From NCBI GenBank assembly GCA_034211175.1, contig JAXHUH010000309.1:1-19855 (forward strand): a stretch of DNA of 19,855 nucleotides, read 5' to 3'. Positions 14,782 to 19,855 of the stretch are shown here, in pieces. The notes under the pieces were generated by a model. The model did no database searches and was not told where the DNA came from. It saw only the letters and a list, made by a program, of their open reading frames with translations. Position 1 is the stretch's first letter, and each line of letters starts with the position of its first letter. This DNA is from JAXHUH01 sp034211175 (GTDB taxonomy: Bacteria; Actinomycetota; Acidimicrobiia; Acidimicrobiales; CAIXPF01). Position numbers and translations under genes: made by a program.

Positions 14782-16521
14782 TTGCCCGACGCAACCGTCC
14801 GCGCCTTCGTCGCGGCGTACCTGCGGCCTCATCGGCCGCGCCTCGCCCTGCTCGCCGTCCTCTTCTTCGCCGGGATCGGTCTGCAGCTCGCCAACCCCCT
14901 CCTGGCGAAGCGGTTCATCGACCAGGCGTCGGCGGGTGCCCCGTTCGACCGCCTGGTCGGCATCGCCGCGGTGTTCCTGGTGGCGGCGCTGCTGTCCCAG
15001 GCCGCGGCCGTCGCCGAGATCTACGTCGCCGACGACCTCGGCTGGCGCACGACGAATGCCCTGCGGGTCGACCTGACCGCCCACGTCCTCGCCCTCGACG
15101 ACGGCTTCCACGCCGACCACGGCGCCGGGGAGCTGCTCGAACGGATCGACGGTGATGTCGGGGCGATCGCCGGGTTCTTCTCCCGGTTCGTCGTCCAGGT
15201 GCTCGGCAGCGCCGTGTTCCTCGTCGGGGTGCTGGTGCTGCTGTGGTTGCAGGACTGGCGGATCGGTGCCGTCCTCATGCTGTGCGCGGTCGCGGCGGCC
15301 GTCTACCTCACCCGGGCCGGCGGCTTCGTCGGCCGTCGCTCGCTGCGGTCCCGGGTCGTGAACGCCGAGCTGAGCGGCTACCTCGAGGAGCGGCTCTCCG
15401 CGCTGGTCGACATCAAGGCGAACGGCGCCGACGACGTCACGATGGTCGGGCTCCACCGACGGCTGGCCGACCGGTTCGGCGCCGACCGCGACGCCCTCCT
15501 GGCCGCGTCGCTGTTCACCGGTGCCGCCAGCCTGGCCCTCGTCGCCGCCACCGTGGCCGCGCTGGGGATGGCGGCATGGCGCTACGAGGCGGGGGCCCTC
15601 ACCCTCGGCGGTGTGTACGTGGTGTTCCGCTACACGGGGATGCTGCGCATGCCGCTCGAGCGGATCTCCCGCCACCTCGGCAGCTTCCAGCGGGCGATGG
15701 GCGGCATCACGAGGGTGCGGGAGCTGCTCGCCGCCGAGCCCCGCATCACCGACGGCCCCGGCGCCGACCTGCCGGCCGGGGCGCTGGCGGTCGAGCTCGA
15801 CCGGGTCGGGTTCACCTACGACCGCGAGCCGGTGCTCCACGAGGTGTCGCTCGGCGTCGAGCCGGGCCGGGTGCTGGGGCTGGTCGGGCGCACCGGGGCG
15901 GGGAAGTCGACGATCGCGCGGCTCCTGTTCCGGCTCCACGACGTCGACTCGGGTGTGGTCCGGATCGGCGGTACCGACGTGCGGGACCTCCGCCTCGACG
16001 ACCTCCGGGGCCGGGTCGGTCTCGTCACCCAGGACGTCCAGCTGTTCGACGGCACCCTGCGGGACAACGTGCGGTTGTTCGACCCGTCCGTCGACGACGA
16101 CCGGCTCGTCGAGGTCTTCGCGGCCTTGGGTCTCGACGACTGGCTCGGCCAGCTCCCCGACGGCCTCGGCACCGTGCTCGGCTCGACCGGGCGGGGCCTG
16201 TCGGCCGGCGAGGCCCAGCTCGTCGCGCTCGCCCGGGTGTTCCTGGGCGACCCCGGCGTCGTCGTGCTCGACGAGGCGTCGTCCCGGCTCGACCCCCACA
16301 CGGAGGCCCTGCTGGAGACGGCGATCGACCGACTCCTCACCAACCGGACCGGCATCGTCATCGCCCACCGGATGCGCACCGTCGAACGGGCCGACGACAT
16401 CGTCGTCCTCGACCATGGGCGGGTCGTCGAGCACGGCCCACGGCGCGCGCTCGCCGCGGATGCGACCTCGAGGTTCGCGGCCATGGTGCGGACCGGGCTG
16501 GCCGAGGAGGTGCCGGCATGA
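14782..16521 (+). CDS. ABC exporter half-transporter, subunit 1 of heterodimer (catalytic Walker B)
   Basis: This 579-residue protein has an N-terminal six-helix membrane domain (to about residue 315) and a C-terminal ATPase domain. Walker A is GRTGAGKST (near 369), Q-loop TQDVQLFDGT, signature LSAGEAQ (near 473, not the usual LSGGQ), Walker B VVVLDEASS with the catalytic Glu (near 498), and H-loop IVIAHRM. It starts at TTG 14782 with AGGAG (14770-14774) seven bases upstream. Its stop overlaps the next start (ATGA, 16518-16521), so the two subunits are made together. By analogy with heterodimeric exporters such as TM287/288 and BmrCD, its Walker A/B would pair with the partner's intact LSGGQ to form the working ATP site. 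Drug or lipid export is inferred; substrate unknown. Confidence 0.92.
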   Translation: MPDATVRAFVAAYLRPHRPRLALLAVLFFAGIGLQLANPLLAKRFIDQASAGAPFDRLVGIAAVFLVAALLSQAAAVAEIYVADDLGWRTTNALRVDLTAHVLALDDGFHADHGAGELLERIDGDVGAIAGFFSRFVVQVLGSAVFLVGVLVLLWLQDWRIGAVLMLCAVAAAVYLTRAGGFVGRRSLRSRVVNAELSGYLEERLSALVDIKANGADDVTMVGLHRRLADRFGADRDALLAASLFTGAASLALVAATVAALGMAAWRYEAGALTLGGVYVVFRYTGMLRMPLERISRHLGSFQRAMGGITRVRELLAAEPRITDGPGADLPAGALAVELDRVGFTYDREPVLHEVSLGVEPGRVLGLVGRTGAGKSTIARLLFRLHDVDSGVVRIGGTDVRDLRLDDLRGRVGLVTQDVQLFDGTLRDNVRLFDPSVDDDRLVEVFAALGLDDWLGQLPDGLGTVLGSTGRGLSAGEAQLVALARVFLGDPGVVVLDEASSRLDPHTEALLETAIDRLLTNRTGIVIAHRMRTVERADDIVVLDHGRVVEHGPRRALAADATSRFAAMVRTGLAEEVPA

Positions 16522-18206
16522 CGACGCTCGCGGAGGTCGCCGCCCTCATCCGGTTCACGTGGCGCTACTTCATCGGCTGCGTGCTCACCGGCGCGCTCCT
16601 GTTCTGCGCCGCCCCGCTCGCGCTCGGCCTCGCGACCCGGGCGTTCTTCGACCGACTCGCCGGCGACGCCGCCGGGCCCGTGTGGTTGGCGGTGGCCCTC
16701 GTCGGTGCCGTGCAGCTGGGCGAGGTGCTGACCGAGCTCGCCGTGGGCCGGACGTGGAGCGGCTTCAGCTACGAGACCCACACCCTGCTGCAGCGCAACG
16801 TGCTCGCCGGGATCCTGCGGGGGTTCGGACGCTCCGGCCTGCCGGTGCCGCCCGGCGACGCCATCAGCCGGTTCCGCGACGAACCGGTCGCCATCACGAT
16901 GGGGTCGATGGACGGGGTCGCCGACCTCATCGGCCGGGGCCTGTTCGCGCTCGTCGGCGGCGCGGTGATGTGGTCGATCGACCCGCTGCTGACCGCGGCG
17001 GCGTTCGCCCCGGTGCTGGTGTCGGCGGCGGTCAGCGACGCGCTCGGTACCCGTTCGGCGGTGCACGCCCGGGCGGCCCGCCGTTCGACGGGTCGGTTGA
17101 CCGCGTTCCTCGGTGAGCTGGTCGGCGCCAGCCTCGCCGTGCGGGTGGCGGGCGCTGCGCCCCACGTCGTCGGGCGGGTCGCGGAGATCGGCGAGACCCG
17201 GCGGCGGCGGTCGCTGCGGGACCGGGTCTTCGCCGAGGCGGTCAACTCGATGAACCTCCACCTCGTCCACGTCGGCACCGGCGCCGTGCTCCTCCTCGGT
17301 GCGGGCCGGATCCGCTCGGGGGCGTTCACCGTCGGCGACTTCGCCCTGTTCGTCGTGTTCCTCGACCAGCTCACCTACCTGCCGGCCGAGATCGGGCGGG
17401 TGCTGACCGAGATGAAGCGGACCCGCGTGTCGATCGACCGGCTCTCGGAGCTGATGCCGGCCGAGCCCCGGGCAGCCGTGGTTGCGGCGGCGCCGATCCA
17501 CGTGCGGGGCCCGCTCCCGGCGGTGGCGCCGTCGCCGCCGCCGGGCCCGCCGTTGGAGCGATTGGAGGTCGACGGCCTCACGTGCCTCCACCCGAGCAGC
17601 GGGCGAGGCGTCATCGACGTGTCGCTCACGTTGGAGCGGGGTTCGCTGACCGTGGCCACCGGCCGGGTGGGGAGCGGGAAGACGACGCTGCTCCACGCGC
17701 TGCTCGGGCTGTTGCCGGCCGACGCTGGTGAGCTCCGCTGGAACGGCCAGGTGGTCGACGAGCCGGCGACGTTCCTGGTCCCACCCCGGGCGGCGTTCAC
17801 CCCGCAGGTGCCCCGCCTGTTCAGCGAGTCGGTGCGGGAGAACCTGTCCCTCGGGCGCCCGGCGGATGACGTCGTGGTGGACGCCGCGATCCGCGCCGCG
17901 GTGCTGGACGACGACGTCGCCGCGCTCGACGACGGTCTCGACACGATCGTCGGGCGCCGCGGCGTGAAGCTCTCCGGCGGCCAGGTCCAGCGGGTCGCCG
18001 CGGCCCGCATGTTCCTCCGGGGCGCCGACCTGCTGGTGCTCGACGACCTGTCGTCGTCGCTGGACCCGGCGACCGAGCAGCTGCTGTGGTCCCGCCTCCT
18101 CGACCGGTCCGACGTGACCGTCCTCGCCGTGTCCCACACCCCGGTCGCCCTCGCCCGCGCCGACCGCGTCGTGTCCCTCGAGGACGGCCACGCGGCGATG
18201 TCGTGA
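16518..18206 (+). CDS. ABC exporter half-transporter, subunit 2 of heterodimer (degenerate Walker B)
   Basis: This 562-residue partner of the preceding protein has the same membrane-plus-ATPase layout. Walker A is GRVGSGKTT (near 382), the signature is intact LSGGQ (near 485), but Walker B is LLVLDDLSSSLD, with Asp (near 509) in place of the catalytic Glu. The His of the H-loop is present (VSHTP). Its Walker A/B would face the partner's altered LSAGE, giving one slow, regulatory ATP site. A Pro/Ala-rich stretch (near 325-350) joins the membrane and ATPase domains. The ATG at 16518 is preceded by GGAGG (16506-16510) and overlaps the upstream stop by four bases. An open frame extends upstream through subunit 1 but is only a shadow. 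Confidence 0.92.
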   Translation: MTTLAEVAALIRFTWRYFIGCVLTGALLFCAAPLALGLATRAFFDRLAGDAAGPVWLAVALVGAVQLGEVLTELAVGRTWSGFSYETHTLLQRNVLAGILRGFGRSGLPVPPGDAISRFRDEPVAITMGSMDGVADLIGRGLFALVGGAVMWSIDPLLTAAAFAPVLVSAAVSDALGTRSAVHARAARRSTGRLTAFLGELVGASLAVRVAGAAPHVVGRVAEIGETRRRRSLRDRVFAEAVNSMNLHLVHVGTGAVLLLGAGRIRSGAFTVGDFALFVVFLDQLTYLPAEIGRVLTEMKRTRVSIDRLSELMPAEPRAAVVAAAPIHVRGPLPAVAPSPPPGPPLERLEVDGLTCLHPSSGRGVIDVSLTLERGSLTVATGRVGSGKTTLLHALLGLLPADAGELRWNGQVVDEPATFLVPPRAAFTPQVPRLFSESVRENLSLGRPADDVVVDAAIRAAVLDDDVAALDDGLDTIVGRRGVKLSGGQVQRVAAARMFLRGADLLVLDDLSSSLDPATEQLLWSRLLDRSDVTVLAVSHTPVALARADRVVSLEDGHAAMS

Positions 18207-18241
18207 CGGGCGCCGCAGGGACCGGCAGTAGGTGCGCGTCA
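18204..18241. terminator. Imperfect hairpin between exporter operon and CHAT operon
   Basis: tgacgggcgcc (18204-18214) and ggtgcgcgtca (18231-18241) pair at nine of eleven positions around a 16-base loop. It fills the 35-base gap between two convergent stops. No T-run; a modest candidate. Confidence 0.3.
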
Positions 18242-19006
18242 TCACATTGCTCCGAAGACCAGACCAGTCGGGCCCATGTGCACGGTGAACGGGAGGCGAT
18301 CGGAGATCGTCGTGACGTTCGTGAGGACACCCAGAATGCGACGCCGGACCACGACATCGGCCGTGAAGGCGCCGCCGCCCGACATGAACGCCACGGGGAG
18401 CTCGATGACCGCGAAGCAGGCTCGACCGCCGGGAGTCAGTGGCGCGCCTTCCTGGGCGTCGAACGTCCACGAGAAGCTGCTGCTTCCTTCGCCGGATGCG
18501 CTGATCATGGGCCGTAGCTCGGTGTATCGAAAGGTCTTCCCCGAGCTGAACTCGCCGGGACCATCGCCGAGCCCGATCAGTGCGAGTCCAGGTGAGATCG
18601 TGAACCTCCGATCCCGCTCGACGTCGACGGGCGACGTCACGCTGGTGGGATGGAGACTGAACGCCCGGACGGTCTCGTCATCGAGCGAGACGCCGAAGCG
18701 CAACTCGGCGTAATGTCGTCGTTTCCCCAGGGCGAGGAGGTCGAAGCGGAAGTGCACGAGTGCGAAGACGAGGTTCGCGGCATCGGTGCGACGTGTGATC
18801 AAGTCAGGAAAGTCTGCATGTCGTAGCGAGTAGACCACGGGATGGTGAACAGCTACACGGCCTTCGCGGACGCGGCGCGTTCCTTCTCCGTGCGAGGTGA
18901 GTGCGGAGTCCTCGCTGTACAACTCGATGGTGCCGAGGTGCTCGAGCTCGCTCGGTGTCCAGTCATCGACAACGACCTCGCCATGCCCGCCATCCCGAGC
19001 TTCCAT
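18242..19006 (-). CDS. Unrecognised protein, partner of CHAT protease
   Basis: This is a 254-residue protein I cannot assign. It has no signal peptide and no clear membrane segment. The N-terminal ~45 residues are acidic (MEARDGGHGEVVVDDWT...), and the rest alternates short hydrophobic and polar stretches suggesting beta-strands: NLVFALVHFRFDLL, HYAELRFGVSLDD, RRFTISPGLALIG, SFSWTFDAQEG, CFAVIELPVAF, FTADVVVRR, LPFTVHMG. GGAGG lies seven bases before the ATG at 19006. The CHAT stop is only 25 bases upstream, so the two form an operon, CHAT first. Third codon positions are much less GC-biased than in the exporter genes (for example 33 G/C of 60 bases at 18781-18840), suggesting transfer. It could be a CHAT substrate or effector; that is inference only. 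Confidence 0.75.
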   Translation of the reverse strand: MEARDGGHGEVVVDDWTPSELEHLGTIELYSEDSALTSHGEGTRRVREGRVAVHHPVVYSLRHADFPDLITRRTDAANLVFALVHFRFDLLALGKRRHYAELRFGVSLDDETVRAFSLHPTSVTSPVDVERDRRFTISPGLALIGLGDGPGEFSSGKTFRYTELRPMISASGEGSSSFSWTFDAQEGAPLTPGGRACFAVIELPVAFMSGGGAFTADVVVRRRILGVLTNVTTISDRLPFTVHMGPTGLVFGAM

Positions 19007-19031
19007 CGACCATCCTCCGTGGTGAGATTCG

Positions 19032-19826
19032 TCACATCAGCGTTCCATGGACGAGGAACGTGCACCAGAGGTGAGGTTGGTCGGGAAACTCTCGGGCGAG
19101 CTCGGCCTGGACGCGTCGAACGGCAGCGGGTAGAGCGTGGCCGCGCTCGAGCCACTCCTCGTGGATCCGATGGACGACCTCGAGGCTGGACCGCTCGAGC
19201 ACCTCGGTGATCGTGAGCACGAGGCACGACGGCCCGGCAGCGAGGAACGAGCGACTCAGGCCGATCAGCCCGTCGCCCGTGGCCCTTCCTCCTCCGGTCT
19301 CGCAGGCGCCGAGAATGACGATCTCGGCTGGTAGGTGCAGCCGATGCACGTCCGATGCCCGCAGCAACCCGTCATGGCCCGGCGTGGGCGCGAGTGCCAC
19401 GTATGAGGCGAGAGCGCGCTCGACGGACTCGTCGTGCGCTCGAGCGTGGGTTGCGAGGTAGAGGACTCTCGACGGTTGCATCGCAAGGAGTGCGTCACGC
19501 GTGGCTGCCGACCGCGCATGCACCTCGGTCTGCTCCGGTGGGAAGTGGCGCGTGATGCTTCCGATGTTCTGTTCGGTCCAGCGCAACGGTGTCAACCCAG
19601 GCTCCGGCATCGGTTCGGGGTTCACGACAACGGTGATCCCGTCAGCGCTTCTTGGTCGATTCTGTGCCCGGTCGTGGAGCTCGCCCACGACAGCGATCGA
19701 CGGCGCGAACATCAGCGTGTGTCGCTCGATGAGATACCGGCTCTTCGGATCTGAGCGGGGTGGGTGGCGTGCGGTGACGTCGACCGGGGGCGGTTGAGGG
19801 GTCCGCGAACGAGAACAGGGGCTCAA
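19032..19826 (-). CDS. CHAT domain protein (caspase-like cysteine protease), N-terminus uncertain
   Basis: These 264 codons cover most of a CHAT domain, the caspase/separase-related peptidase found in bacterial conflict and cell-death systems. Counting from the TTG at 19826: YLIERHTLMFAPSIAVV (31-47) is the early family motif, VLYLATHA gives catalytic His127, VILGACETGGG gives catalytic Cys175, and PHLWCTFLVHG is the usual closing strand. No TPR or sensor domain is present in what is visible. The start is unclear: TTG 19826 has no ribosome site, the first ~30 residues are not family-like, an in-frame TGA lies about seven codons further upstream, and the usual LHxLPFxxL element before YLIE is missing. 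It is therefore a short stand-alone CHAT, frameshifted near its 5' end, or disturbed at the window edge. Both catalytic residues are intact. Confidence 0.8.
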   Translation of the reverse strand: MSPCSRSRTPQPPPVDVTARHPPRSDPKSRYLIERHTLMFAPSIAVVGELHDRAQNRPRSADGITVVVNPEPMPEPGLTPLRWTEQNIGSITRHFPPEQTEVHARSAATRDALLAMQPSRVLYLATHARAHDESVERALASYVALAPTPGHDGLLRASDVHRLHLPAEIVILGACETGGGRATGDGLIGLSRSFLAAGPSCLVLTITEVLERSSLEVVHRIHEEWLERGHALPAAVRRVQAELAREFPDQPHLWCTFLVHGTLM

Positions 19827-19855
19827 CGAATCTGGAGGTGTCTTACGTCAACCGG

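Noticed and set aside
14389..18470. Long minus-strand frames (14389-16434, 15816-18470) opposite the ABC exporter pair
   Set aside because: The sense strand has complete Walker A, signature, Walker B and H-loop motifs; the antisense products have none.
18242..19006. CHAT partner as a bacterial gasdermin
   Set aside because: Size is similar (254 residues) and CHAT neighbours would fit, but the N-terminus is acidic and lacks the hydrophobic, cysteine-bearing start of bacterial gasdermins, and I see no amphipathic pore-strand pattern I can defend.

Overview
The window is very GC-rich (spot counts of about 75% in most genes). Nearly all codons end in G or C, GTG and TTG starts occur, and there are actinobacterial hallmarks: two DUF6458 membrane proteins, a mycobacterial-type ahpC-ahpD pair, LpqC-like and streptogramin-lyase-like lipoproteins, a DUF2795-like protein and a UvrA paralogue. 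I infer an actinomycetote, perhaps class Acidimicrobiia (Iamia/Ilumatobacter-like). The class-level assignment is a guess from gene style. The window may be a whole metagenomic contig, because its first ~85 bases look like a foreign or misjoined piece and its last gene is incomplete or doubtful at its 5' end.

Layout, left to right. (1) 1-905: an antisense scrap that reads as a thiolase fused to the C-terminal part of a UvrA-family ATPase. (2) 930-4005, minus strand: a full MsbA/MDR-type ABC exporter followed by an LpqC-like esterase lipoprotein, with a 12-bp perfect inverted repeat between them. (3) 4219-5915: a flavin reductase converging on the peroxide-defence operon ahpC-ahpD, the two units separated by a 16-bp perfect hairpin. 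(4) 6436-9144: two DUF6458 paralogues bracketing a Vgb-like beta-propeller lipoprotein, a thiamine-binding MTH1187-type protein and a HIT hydrolase. (5) 9272-11944: a DUF2795-like protein, a tiny apparently frameshifted ORF, a SulP-STAS anion transporter and a DUF1330 protein. (6) 12161-14551: a stand-alone pyruvate-dehydrogenase-E1/transketolase-like ThDP enzyme. (7) 14633-18206: a 19-codon leader ORF with a strong ribosome site and a hairpin-rich leader, then two translationally coupled ABC half-exporters that form a textbook asymmetric heterodimer. (8) 18242-19826, minus strand: a lower-GC two-gene unit encoding a CHAT (caspase-like) protease and an unrecognised, probably beta-rich partner.

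Most transcription-unit boundaries carry clear hairpins without U-tracts (4752-4790, 9165-9205 and 11598-11622 are the best). The two segments most worth following up are the leader-controlled exporter pair (14633-18206) and the CHAT operon at the right edge. The other genes look like ordinary housekeeping, redox and transport functions.
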